Positions 7,709 to 15,095 of a DNA stretch of 64,000 bases are shown here, in pieces. Each line of letters starts with the position of its first letter. Within the stretch, counting starts at the first letter, position 1. Below the pieces are notes generated by a model. That model was given only the letters and a program-made list of their open reading frames with translations. It was not told where the DNA came from and made no database searches. The stretch covers positions 1 through 64,000 of the forward strand of contig CAZBLK010000012.1 in NCBI GenBank assembly GCA_964492715.1, in the 5' to 3' direction. This DNA comes from CAZBLK01 sp964492715 (GTDB lineage Bacteria > Bacillota > Clostridia > Lachnospirales > WRBF01). The translations under genes and the position numbers were made by a program.

Positions 7709-9618
7709 AAATTGCCCTCGTGTACGCCGTAGCCGCCAAGCCGTTCAAGCTCGTTTTTAAACTCGTCAGAAGAAAGCACGGCTAAAAAAGCTTTAATCAT
7801 TGGCGTGTCAATAATTGCTTTTGGAATTGCAAAGTCGTATTCTTCGTCACCAATTGCTACAAAGTCAAGCCCCATAACGTGCGCCGCAGAATAAACGCCA
7901 ACGCCGCAATCTGCCATGCCGCCCTCAACAGCCGCCGCAACTGCCATGTGCGTAGTCATTTCATTTTTGTAGCCTATTATTTTATCTGGTGAAACAACAG
8001 AGGCTTTTTTCAGCAAGTAATCTGTCAAAATGCGTGTGCCAGAACCTTTTTGGCGGTTGACGAATGTGATGTCAGCCCTAGCCAAATCTTCAATAGAAGA
8101 AATGCCCTTTGGGTTTCCTTTTTTAACAATAAACCCTTGAGTGCGCTTTACGCCTTTTATTAAAACGACATCGTCATCATTTTTTAAATACCGTTCAATG
8201 TAGGCTGCATTGTATTCGCCTGTTTGTTCGTCCAAAAGGTGAATTGGCGCAATGTGTGCTTCCTTCCGCTTTAACGACATTATGCCGCCCATGCTTCCAA
8301 CGTGAGCTGACGATACACCAAAACCGTGTTTCTTTTGCATAATACTACCAATTATATCCATTATAAGGTCGTGGCTTCCAATTGACACAATCGTTTTATC
8401 AATTTTATCAATTGGGTTTGTTAGCACAACGTCAACTTCTTCTCCAGCTTCAAAGCCCTCGCTGTTTTTTGGAACAACCAAAACACCGTCCGAACGCACA
8501 ATTGCCATTGTTACGCCTGCGCCACGGTTTAATGGCGTTGCAACAAGCCTGTCATGCACCTTTCCAAGCTTAACCCTTATATATTCTTTGTATTTTAATG
8601 AAGAAACAATCCTCTTTGAAACAACTGCCTTTACTGTGCCAACGCATGTTTCGTTTGTCACTGGCTTTTTTTGCAACAGCTTAATTATTGGCGAAACAAT
8701 TTCTTCAAACACCAAGTAAGCCGAGCCTGGGTAGCCAGGAAGCCCAATTACTGGCTTGCCGTTTATTAAACCAAGTATTGTCGGCTTGCCTGGTTTAATT
8801 GCAATTCCATGAACAAACACTTGACCCAAATTTTCAATAACTTGCGCCGTAAAGTCTTTTGTTCCTGCCGAAGACCCTGCGTTTATTACAACAACGTGGT
8901 TTTTTTCTGCCATTTCAAGCACGGTTTGCAAAAGCTTTTCCAAATTGTCGTCCACAGGGGAAAGCCTGTTGCACGTTGCGCCAAGCTGCTCAACAAGCCC
9001 TTTAAACGTCCACGAATTTGTGTCGAAAATTTTTCCTTTTTGTGCTGCTTCATAATTGTCAATTATTTCAGAGCCTGTCGGGATTATTGCAACGTTTATT
9101 TTTTCGTACACAGAAACAGAAACTACACCGCCGCTTAAAACCGCACCAATATCCATTGGGCGAATTGTATGGTTTTCGGGCAGAATCATTTCGCCAGCCA
9201 CTATGTCCTCGCCAACTGGGCGAACGTGTTGCCACGGTGAAGACGGCTCAATTATTTTTACATGCGTTTCGTCCACTGGGTAAACGTCTTCTATCATAAT
9301 TACTGAGTCGTACGGCGGCTGAATTGGGTTGCCTGTGTTTACATACACAAAGTCGGTGTCAAGCGCAAGCGTAACAGCATTTGCCTCGGACGCCTTGTAC
9401 GTTTTTTCTGAAACGACTGCAATTCCGTCCATAGCAGCCGCATTAAAGCTTGGAGAGCTTAACCTCGCATAAACTGGCGAATTTGTTACGTAACCAATGG
9501 CGTTTCGTATGTCAATTGTCGTTGGCTTTACAACTTGCTCAACGTCTAACATTTCCAAAAACTCTGACAGCACGTCTTCAATGTTTCTATTTGTTAAGTA
9601 TATATTTCGTTCAGACAT
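7705..9618 (-). CDS. MoeA-type molybdotransferase fused to a PBP-like domain
   Basis: 637 residues. Residues 1 to about 400 are a MoeA-type module, which inserts metal into adenylylated molybdopterin; blocks include FNAAAMDGIA, INAGSSAGTKDF and GLPGYPGSAYLVFEE. Residues from about 420 form a periplasmic-binding-protein-like domain (RQKGSGTRILTDYLL, AAVEGGMADCGVGVYSAA). There is no signal peptide, so this domain works in the cytoplasm, plausibly as an oxyanion or ligand sensor. Such fusions recur in Moco operons of Firmicutes. It follows a second, stand-alone moeA, so the organism has two metal-insertion paralogs. The start has AGGTGA upstream. Confidence 0.9.
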   Translation of the reverse strand: MSERNIYLTNRNIEDVLSEFLEMLDVEQVVKPTTIDIRNAIGYVTNSPVYARLSSPSFNAAAMDGIAVVSEKTYKASEANAVTLALDTDFVYVNTGNPIQPPYDSVIMIEDVYPVDETHVKIIEPSSPWQHVRPVGEDIVAGEMILPENHTIRPMDIGAVLSGGVVSVSVYEKINVAIIPTGSEIIDNYEAAQKGKIFDTNSWTFKGLVEQLGATCNRLSPVDDNLEKLLQTVLEMAEKNHVVVINAGSSAGTKDFTAQVIENLGQVFVHGIAIKPGKPTILGLINGKPVIGLPGYPGSAYLVFEEIVSPIIKLLQKKPVTNETCVGTVKAVVSKRIVSSLKYKEYIRVKLGKVHDRLVATPLNRGAGVTMAIVRSDGVLVVPKNSEGFEAGEEVDVVLTNPIDKIDKTIVSIGSHDLIMDIIGSIMQKKHGFGVSSAHVGSMGGIMSLKRKEAHIAPIHLLDEQTGEYNAAYIERYLKNDDDVVLIKGVKRTQGFIVKKGNPKGISSIEDLARADITFVNRQKGSGTRILTDYLLKKASVVSPDKIIGYKNEMTTHMAVAAAVEGGMADCGVGVYSAAHVMGLDFVAIGDEEYDFAIPKAIIDTPMIKAFLAVLSSDEFKNELERLGGYGVHEGNL

Positions 9619-9633
9619 TGTATCACCTGCGCT

Positions 9634-10863
9634 TTAAAGTTTAAAAACTTCGACCATTTCACCGCTTACAAGCCCTTCCTTTAAGCTGTCAATTTTAATG
9701 TAGCCGTCTGCACGCACAAGCTGTGAAATTGCGCCAGACTTTGCAAAAATTGGCGTTGCTTCGTAGCCTGCTTCTGTTTTTTCAAGCGTTACCATTTGGT
9801 ACGTTTCTCTGCCTTGCCCTGCGTGAAGGTTAGTTTTAATTTTGGCTAAAATAGAACTGGTCTGGTTTGTGCAATTAAAAAACTTTTCCATTATAAACGG
9901 TGCAACTATTACATTAAAAACAACAACTGCCGAAACTGGGTGCCCTGGTAGACCAAAAACTGGACTTTTAAAAACGTTTGCCAGTATCGTTGGCTTGCCT
10001 GGTTTAATTGCAATTCCGTGGGTGAAAACGCTGTTTTCTTCGATAGTTTCTAAAACGTCAGCCGTCATGTCTTTGTCGCCAGCCGAGCTGCTTCCCGAAA
10101 GAATAACTATGTCGCTGTTTTGCACCCCATTTAAAACTTCTTCTCTGAAATTCTCAAAAACATCATTTACTATTTTTGTGCAAACAACTTCACAACCAAG
10201 CTTCTCACAAAAAGCAGCAAGCGCATATGTGTTTATGTCACGCACTTGCCCAACTTGCGGCTCTTTGTCAACGCCCACAATTTCGTCACCTGTTGAAAGT
10301 ATTGTTACTTTAGGCTTTCTGTAAACTAAAATGTCTTTTTGCCCAATTGCTGCAAGTGTGCCAACATCTTTTGTTTTTACTCTGTGTCCTTTTTTAAACA
10401 ACAATTCACCGTGCTGTATGTCGTCGCCAATTTCAGTTAAGCCGCCTTTTGGTGCAACTGGCTTGTACACGGCAATTGTTTTTTCGTCAAGCTTTTCTGT
10501 GTATTCCACCATAACAACTGCATCTGCACCACATGGAATAATTCCGCCTGTTGGAACATAAACGGCAGTTCCTGCTTGCACTACGCCGCTGTAGGCTTTT
10601 CCCATTTCAACAGCACCTAAAACATCAAGAAAAACGGGCACACTGTCCGAAACGCCAAAAGTGTCGCTTGACAAAACAGCGTAGCCATCTACTACAGAAC
10701 GGTTGAAATTAGGAATGTCTGTAGAAGAATTTATATCGCATGCTAAATAACGCCCAACGGCTTTTAATATACTTACTTTTTCCGTTTCGCTTTTTATATG
10801 CTCAAAGTTTTCATTAAGCTTGTTCACTGCTTCTAAAACAGTGTCAACTTTTAATAGCTTCAA
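9634..10863 (-). CDS. moeA: Molybdopterin molybdenumtransferase MoeA
   Basis: Stand-alone MoeA of about 409 residues with all domains: RSVVDGYAV, VPTGGIIPCGADAVVMVE, LSTGDEIV, LSGSSSAGDKDM and GLPGHPVSAVVVF. It ligates molybdate or tungstate to activated molybdopterin. I prefer a TTG start at 10863, spaced 9 bases from AGGTG; a GTG at 10875 lies inside the ribosome site and is less likely. It is separated from tupC by 114 bases holding a GC-rich hairpin repeat. With the fusion paralog next door, one of the two may be dedicated to tungsten; that is inference. Confidence 0.93.
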   Translation of the reverse strand: MKLLKVDTVLEAVNKLNENFEHIKSETEKVSILKAVGRYLACDINSSTDIPNFNRSVVDGYAVLSSDTFGVSDSVPVFLDVLGAVEMGKAYSGVVQAGTAVYVPTGGIIPCGADAVVMVEYTEKLDEKTIAVYKPVAPKGGLTEIGDDIQHGELLFKKGHRVKTKDVGTLAAIGQKDILVYRKPKVTILSTGDEIVGVDKEPQVGQVRDINTYALAAFCEKLGCEVVCTKIVNDVFENFREEVLNGVQNSDIVILSGSSSAGDKDMTADVLETIEENSVFTHGIAIKPGKPTILANVFKSPVFGLPGHPVSAVVVFNVIVAPFIMEKFFNCTNQTSSILAKIKTNLHAGQGRETYQMVTLEKTEAGYEATPIFAKSGAISQLVRADGYIKIDSLKEGLVSGEMVEVFKL

Positions 10864-10904
10864 ATTGTTTCTCACCTCTTTAAAAGGAAGTTTTTTTTAA
10901 ATGT

Positions 10905-10955
10905 GGTAAAGGGGCAAGCCCCTTGCGATGGGTTTAGGGGCAGCGCCCCCAATGT
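10905..10955 (+). repeat. GC-rich hairpin repeat, type R1
   Basis: Two short hairpins in a row: GGGGCAAGCCCC, then GGGGCAGCGCCCC. The same order and spacing recur at 42707-42760 and 51095-51150, and degenerately on the other strand at 45502-45554. Here it lies inside the Moco operon between tupC and moeA, where it could attenuate or process the mRNA. Confidence 0.7.
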
Positions 10956-10977
10956 GTTTCTTTCTTTTTTAAATCAA

Positions 10978-11676
10978 CTATAAATCAACAAACTCCCTAA
11001 ATGCTTTACTTTTAGCTTCGTCCAAAACTTGCAAAGCACTCCCCTGCTCCAACACCATTCCATTATCCAAAAAAACTATGTCACTGCAAAGCCTTCGTGC
11101 TTGCTGCAAATTGTGCGTAATAATTATTACTGTCGTTCCAAAGCTTTTGTTTTCTTTTTTTACAATTCGTTCAATGTCTTTTACTGTTGCTGGGTCAATG
11201 CTTGCTGTTGGCTCGTCCAAAAGCAAAAGCTTTGGTCGAAAAGAAAGAGCCCTTGCTATGCTAACCCTTTGGGCTTCGCCTCCTGAAAGGCTTGTAGCTT
11301 TTTGCTTCCTAAGCTTGTAAATCCCAAATTCATTTAAAAGGTCAAGAACCCGTTGTTCAATTTCCTTCTTTTGAACATGCCTTTGTTTTAAAGGGTACGC
11401 CACGTTTTGCTCAACTGAGGTGTCAAGCATGTACGGCTTTTGAAAAACTAACGTCATTTCAGCATAAGGTATTTTAGAATTTTTCTCGCTTCCATACAAA
11501 AGACTTCCGCTAGACTTTTCTAAAACACCTGCTACAATTTTTAAAAGAGTAGTTTTGCCAACGCCGTTTGAACCAATTATTCCGTAAATGCCACCGCTTT
11601 TAATTTGCAAGTTTTCAACGTTTAAAGCAAGCTTTGTGCCGTATTTTTTTGTTACCCCTTGCAAAAAAACGTCCAT
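10978..11676 (-). CDS. tupC: Tungstate ABC transporter, ATP-binding protein
   Basis: 232-residue ATPase that powers oxyanion import at the inner face of the membrane. Walker A is GSNGVGKTT, the signature is LSGGEAQRVSIARAL, and Walker B is LLLDEPTASID, followed by the His switch IITHN. No C-terminal regulatory TOBE domain is present, which suits TupC rather than ModC. It starts 2 bases after tupB, with AGAGGTG upstream. Tungstate specificity is inferred from the TupA-type binding protein and the AOR nearby. Confidence 0.92.
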   Translation of the reverse strand: MDVFLQGVTKKYGTKLALNVENLQIKSGGIYGIIGSNGVGKTTLLKIVAGVLEKSSGSLLYGSEKNSKIPYAEMTLVFQKPYMLDTSVEQNVAYPLKQRHVQKKEIEQRVLDLLNEFGIYKLRKQKATSLSGGEAQRVSIARALSFRPKLLLLDEPTASIDPATVKDIERIVKKENKSFGTTVIIITHNLQQARRLCSDIVFLDNGMVLEQGSALQVLDEAKSKAFREFVDL

Positions 11677-11678
11677 GC

Positions 11679-12374
11679 CTACACCTCTTTTTTATATTGA
11701 ATTGTGTACAAAACGGAATTAATTATAAATGAAATCAAAAGCAAAATTATGCCAATTGCAATTGCCTTGCTGTATTCACCCATGCCTTGAAGCTGTGAAA
11801 TGTATGTCGTCATAACCCTTGTGTGCCCTTTTATGTTTCCGCCGACAATCATTACTGCGCCAACCTCGGAAATTCCCCTGCCAAGCCCTGTTATTACGGC
11901 TGTAAAAATTCCAGCCTTTGACTCTGTAATAAAAAGCGTAAGCGTAGAAAACTTTGAAGCCCCAAGCGTAAGCGCAAGCTCTGTTAAAGTTTTTGCCTTT
12001 TTGTTTACTTCGTTGTAAGTAAGCCCTGTTATAATTGGCGTAATAAGGCTTGCTTGTGCTATAATCATAGCTTGCTTTGTAAACGAAAGCTGCAAATGCC
12101 CCAAAGGTCCACGCCTCATTATAATTAAAAAAACTACAAGACCCATAATTACGGGTGGTGTGCCCATAAGCGTGTAAACCACCCGTACAAAAATCCGCTT
12201 CCCTAAAAAATTGTTCTTTGCCAAAAAAACACCAATCGGCACACCAATTAGTGCCGCTATTAGTGTAGACAAAGAGGAAACATAAAGGGAAAGGTTTACT
12301 ATAGAAAAAATTTCTTTGTCAAATGTAACAAGAAGCCTAACTGCTTCTTTAAAGCCGTATGCTATATATTCCAC
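11679..12374 (-). CDS. tupB: Tungstate ABC transporter, permease
   Basis: 231-residue integral membrane protein with about five or six hydrophobic segments and the permease EAA-type loop near LALTLGASKFSTLTLFI. TupB proteins form the homodimeric channel for oxyanion import. The start is a GTG preceded by GGGGTGA, 14 bases past the tupA stop. It is shorter than many ModB-ModC style fusions and typical for TupB. Confidence 0.92.
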   Translation of the reverse strand: MEYIAYGFKEAVRLLVTFDKEIFSIVNLSLYVSSLSTLIAALIGVPIGVFLAKNNFLGKRIFVRVVYTLMGTPPVIMGLVVFLIIMRRGPLGHLQLSFTKQAMIIAQASLITPIITGLTYNEVNKKAKTLTELALTLGASKFSTLTLFITESKAGIFTAVITGLGRGISEVGAVMIVGGNIKGHTRVMTTYISQLQGMGEYSKAIAIGIILLLISFIINSVLYTIQYKKEV

Positions 12375-12388
12375 GCTTCACCCCGAAA

Positions 12389-13270
12389 TTACTTTTTTGC
12401 GTCTGGGAAGAAAAGCGGCATAGAGTATTTATCTTTGCCAAATTCGCCAATTAGCTTTTGCCCTTTTTCAGAAGTAAGCCAGCTTGCAAATTGTTTTGCG
12501 CCTTCTTCGTTTATTTTGTTGTTTTTAGTTGGGTCAACAAGCAAAATTCCGTAAGGGTTAAGCAGTTCAGCGTAGCCCTGCAAAACTATTTTTAATTCAA
12601 GCTTGTCTGACATTGAAAGGTATGTCGCTCTGTCTGAAAGGGTGTAGCCTTGCATTTCATCAGTCATTATAAGAGTGTCGCCCATGCCCCTGCCGACAGA
12701 AACGTACCATTCGCCAGTAGGCTCTACTTCTGCAAGCTTCCAAATAGAAAGCTCTTTTTTATGCGTGCCAGAGTCGTCGCCTCTAGAAAGAAAAGCTGCT
12801 TTTTCGTCTGCTATTTTTTTGAAGGCTTCTTTTTCTTTAAGGCCTTTAAGCATTAATGGGTCGTTTGCTGGGCCAACTAAAACATAGTCGTTGTACATTA
12901 CGTCAAAACGTTCTGTTCCATGCCCCTCTGCCATAAACTTGTCCTCGTCTGGGCGTGAGTGAACAAGAAGTACGTCGGCTTCACCGTTTACCCCCATTGT
13001 TATTGCGTTGCCTGTTCCAACAGCAACTACTTTAACTTCTATCCCTGTGTCTTTTGTAAATTCGGGCAGCAAAAAGTTTAAAAGCCCACTGTCATTTGTG
13101 CTTGTAGTTGTTGCAAGAATAATTGAACTAGAAGGCTGTGCTGCTTGTTCTGTAGGTTGAGGGGTGCTTGTACTTGACGGAGGTAGTGCAGCTTTACAGC
13201 CTGTAAGCGACACAGCCGCAACTGCTAAAGATACTGCTAGACCAAAAATTTTTCCTCTTGCTTTTTTCAC
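12389..13270 (-). CDS. tupA: Tungstate-binding lipoprotein TupA
   Basis: 293-residue extracytoplasmic binding protein. The lipoprotein signal ends in the lipobox LTGC, with C25 as the lipidated residue. A Ser/Thr/Pro/Gln-rich linker follows to about residue 48. The mature domain begins IILATTTSTNDSGLL; the TTTS motif is characteristic of TupA-type tungstate-binding proteins and is part of the oxyanion site. The GTG start at 13270 has AAGGAGAG upstream. It is the first gene of the operon and follows the riboswitch. Some molybdate binders are similar, so tungstate is likely rather than proven. Confidence 0.93.
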   Translation of the reverse strand: MKKARGKIFGLAVSLAVAAVSLTGCKAALPPSSTSTPQPTEQAAQPSSSIILATTTSTNDSGLLNFLLPEFTKDTGIEVKVVAVGTGNAITMGVNGEADVLLVHSRPDEDKFMAEGHGTERFDVMYNDYVLVGPANDPLMLKGLKEKEAFKKIADEKAAFLSRGDDSGTHKKELSIWKLAEVEPTGEWYVSVGRGMGDTLIMTDEMQGYTLSDRATYLSMSDKLELKIVLQGYAELLNPYGILLVDPTKNNKINEEGAKQFASWLTSEKGQKLIGEFGKDKYSMPLFFPDAKK

Positions 13271-13299
13271 GCTAATCTCTCCTTAATTTTTTGTTTATT

Positions 13300-13400
13300 C
13301 CCTTTAAGTATAAAAGGGCAATAAAAAATGCCGTTAAGGAAAAGGGCATGATTGCTTGCAAGCAGTTACTTCAACTGAAAAACTATTGAAAAAGCTTGCT
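13300..13400 (-). promoter_or_regulatory. Leader between aptamer and tupA (likely expression platform)
   Basis: On the minus strand, downstream of the aptamer, CAGTT/AACTG forms a small hairpin, GCTTGCAAGC is palindromic, and ATGCC/GGCAT is followed by six T residues, which looks like a weak terminator. Mutually exclusive pairings between the GCAAGC and GCTTGC segments are possible. The structure is read by eye and not folded computationally. Confidence 0.45.
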
Positions 13401-13404
13401 AAAA

Positions 13405-13492
13405 CCATTTTCCTTTCCAAAAGGGAGGCTTGTGCCTTTCGGCAAAAACCCATCGGCTTATTGCCATAGCGTAAACCGCCTTAGGAAAATAA
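13405..13492 (-). ncRNA. Moco/Tuco-type riboswitch aptamer
   Basis: On the minus strand upstream of tupA, ATTTTCCT (plus 13483-13490) pairs with AGGAAAAT (plus 13407-13414) as the closing P1 helix. Inside are an AGGC/GCCT helix, a GGTTT/AAGCC helix, and TGCC-GAAA-GGCA, a GNRA-capped hairpin at 13433-13444. These features agree with the Moco RNA motif as I know it, and the position before tungstate transport and moa/moe genes is the expected one. The class would sense molybdenum or tungsten cofactor and repress when it is plentiful. The match is from memory of the motif, not a covariance search. Confidence 0.82.
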
Positions 13493-13512
13493 GCTCGGAA
13501 AATTATGTCGCA

Positions 13513-13566
13513 ATATCGTAATATAACAAAATGGATTGGTGACTATAAAAACTCAAATTGCTATAT
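13513..13566. mobile_element. Family-A MITE, internally deleted copy
   Basis: The right half (TGGTGACTATAAAAACTC to AATTGCTATA) matches the copy at 46178-46276 almost base for base. The left end keeps only ATATCGTAAT, and most of the middle is lost. It occupies the space between the divergent tup-moa operon and the thiF-like gene, so promoters of one or both sides overlap it. A possible minus-strand promoter, TTGTTA (16 bp) CATAAT, is partly inside. Confidence 0.6.
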
Positions 13567-13640
13567 GTAACTATTGCATTATTTTAACATCTATAATATC
13601 ATTACATTTAAGCATTTGCAACAACTTGGAGATGAAAAAA

Positions 13641-14333
13641 ATGAAAAGTGTGTTTAAAAACAGGTACGAAAGAAATGCAGCCACAATTTCTGAAAGTGAA
13701 CAGGACAAGCTTAAAAGCTCAAGCGTTTGTGTAATTGGTTGCGGCGGCTTGGGCGGACACGTAATTAGCCTTTTAGGGCGGCTTGGCGTGGGGAAAATTA
13801 CAGCCGTTGACGGTGATGTTTTTGAGGAGTCAAACTTAAACAGGCAAGTTTTTTGCGACGAAAAAACGATGGGGCAAAAGAAAGCTTTTGTTGTATGCGA
13901 AAAAATGAAGGAAATAAACTCTGATGTGTGCGTAAACGCTGTGTGCGTTAAAATTTCGGCAGACAATGCAAAACAAATTTTGGCAGGGCATGACGTAGTC
14001 GTTGATGCGCTTGACAATGTTTCTACAAGGCGAATTGTTGCCGAAGTTTGCGCTTGGCTTAATGTTCCTTTAGTTCACGGTGCAATTGCTGGGTGGCTTG
14101 GGCAAGTGTCTGTAGTTGTTCCAAATGACAATTTATTTGACAAAATTTACCCACAAGGGATAGAAAAAGGTTTTGAAACTTTAACAGGAAACCCTTCGTT
14201 TACACCAAGTGTTGTTGCTTCAATTCAAGCAAGCGAAGTTGTAAAGCTTTTGCTTAATAAAGGTGAGCCACTTTGCAGCAAGCTTCTTGCAATAAATCTT
14301 TTGGAAAACGAATTTGAAATTATACAGTTTTAA
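13641..14333 (+). CDS. ThiF/MoeB/HesA-family E1-like enzyme
   Basis: Adenylates the C-terminal glycine of a ubiquitin-like sulfur carrier (ThiS or MoaD). About 230 residues. The nucleotide-binding loop VIGCGGLGGH is near residue 35, then the ESNLNRQVF arginine motif and DALDN. The CxxC zinc pairs of classical MoeB are not seen. GGAG at 13628-13631 favours the ATG at 13641 over one at 13632. The gene diverges from the tup-moa operon and precedes mogA, and a MoaD-like partner lies at 19411, so service to molybdopterin synthase is the best guess; ThiS activation cannot be excluded. Confidence 0.87.
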   Translation: MKSVFKNRYERNAATISESEQDKLKSSSVCVIGCGGLGGHVISLLGRLGVGKITAVDGDVFEESNLNRQVFCDEKTMGQKKAFVVCEKMKEINSDVCVNAVCVKISADNAKQILAGHDVVVDALDNVSTRRIVAEVCAWLNVPLVHGAIAGWLGQVSVVVPNDNLFDKIYPQGIEKGFETLTGNPSFTPSVVASIQASEVVKLLLNKGEPLCSKLLAINLLENEFEIIQF

Positions 14334-14497
14334 GAACATGTGTTCAGTAATGGGTTGCACAGATTTAAAACAGCGATTTTTCGCCGTTCTAGGCGTGGTG
14401 GCGAAGGCATAATAGAAAAATTATGTCAAGCCGCCACAACGAAGAATGGCGGAATAATCGCTTTAAAGATGGGTAACAGCTTACTGAACACATGTTC
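14334..14497. mobile_element. Fold-back element, family C
   Basis: A 164-bp imperfect palindrome. The ends GAACATGTGTTCAGTAA and its complement are nearly perfect, and pairing continues through most of the interior. Both ends are flanked by TAA (14331-14333 and 14498-14500), which looks like a 3-bp target duplication; the left TAA is the stop codon of the upstream gene. No coding potential. It separates thiF from mogA, and an apparent N-terminal extension of mogA through it is not real. Confidence 0.75.
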
Positions 14498-14519
14498 TAA
14501 GATTAATGAGGTGAGGAGA

Positions 14520-15017
14520 ATGTATAACGTTGGAATTATAACAGCAAGCGACAAAGGTTCACGTGGGGAGCGTGTGGACGAAAGCGGCCCGGCAATTGCA
14601 AAAATAATTGCTGAACACGACGGCTTTAACGTTGCAAAGTGTGTAATTGTTGCAGACGAAATGGAACTTTTAAAGGCAGAAATGGTTGACATGTGCGAAA
14701 ATGGAATTGACCTTGTGCTTACAACTGGCGGAACGGGCTTTTCAAAAAGAGACATTACGCCAGAAGCAACGCTTGCTGTAATTGAAAGAAGAACGCCGGG
14801 AATACCAGAAGCAATGCGTGCTTACAGCATGAGCATTACCCCAAGGGGAATGCTTTCTCGTGCAGAAGCTGGAATTAGAGGAAACACGCTTATTGTAAAC
14901 ATGCCCGGCAGCCCAAAAGCTGTTAAAGAAGTTTTAGAATTTATTTTGCCATCTGTTAAGCATGGGCTTGACATTTTGTTGGCTAACGACAGCGAGTGTG
15001 GGAGTAGCGGGAATTAA
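14520..15017 (+). CDS. mogA: Molybdopterin adenylyltransferase, MogA/MoaB family
   Basis: 165-residue MoCF-fold enzyme that adenylylates molybdopterin before metal insertion by MoeA. Visible motifs: GIITASDKGSRGERVDESGP at the N-terminus, LVLTTGGTGFSKRDITPEAT (the binding loop), and NMPGSPKAVKE near the C-terminus. The ATG at 14520 follows GAGGTGAGGAG. Upstream codons in the same frame belong to a fold-back repeat. It completes the set moaA, moaC, mogA, moeA of the island. Confidence 0.93.
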   Translation: MYNVGIITASDKGSRGERVDESGPAIAKIIAEHDGFNVAKCVIVADEMELLKAEMVDMCENGIDLVLTTGGTGFSKRDITPEATLAVIERRTPGIPEAMRAYSMSITPRGMLSRAEAGIRGNTLIVNMPGSPKAVKEVLEFILPSVKHGLDILLANDSECGSSGN

Positions 15018-15044
15018 TTTATTAAGGATATTTTCTAACTACAA

Positions 15045-15089
15045 ATATGGCACTGTAACTATAATTTAGTAGCAGTGCCATATTTTTTA
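15045..15089. terminator. Bidirectional terminator between mogA and uraA
   Basis: ATATGGCACTG and CAGTGCCATAT form an 11-bp stem with a 17-base loop, followed by a T-run on the plus strand. It sits between convergent genes and can serve both. Confidence 0.8.
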
Positions 15090-15095
15090 AATTAA

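Noticed and set aside
14340..14519. N-terminal extension of mogA by 60 residues
   Set aside because: The extra codons lie in a fold-back element; the MogA family begins at the ATG at 14520, which has a strong ribosome site.
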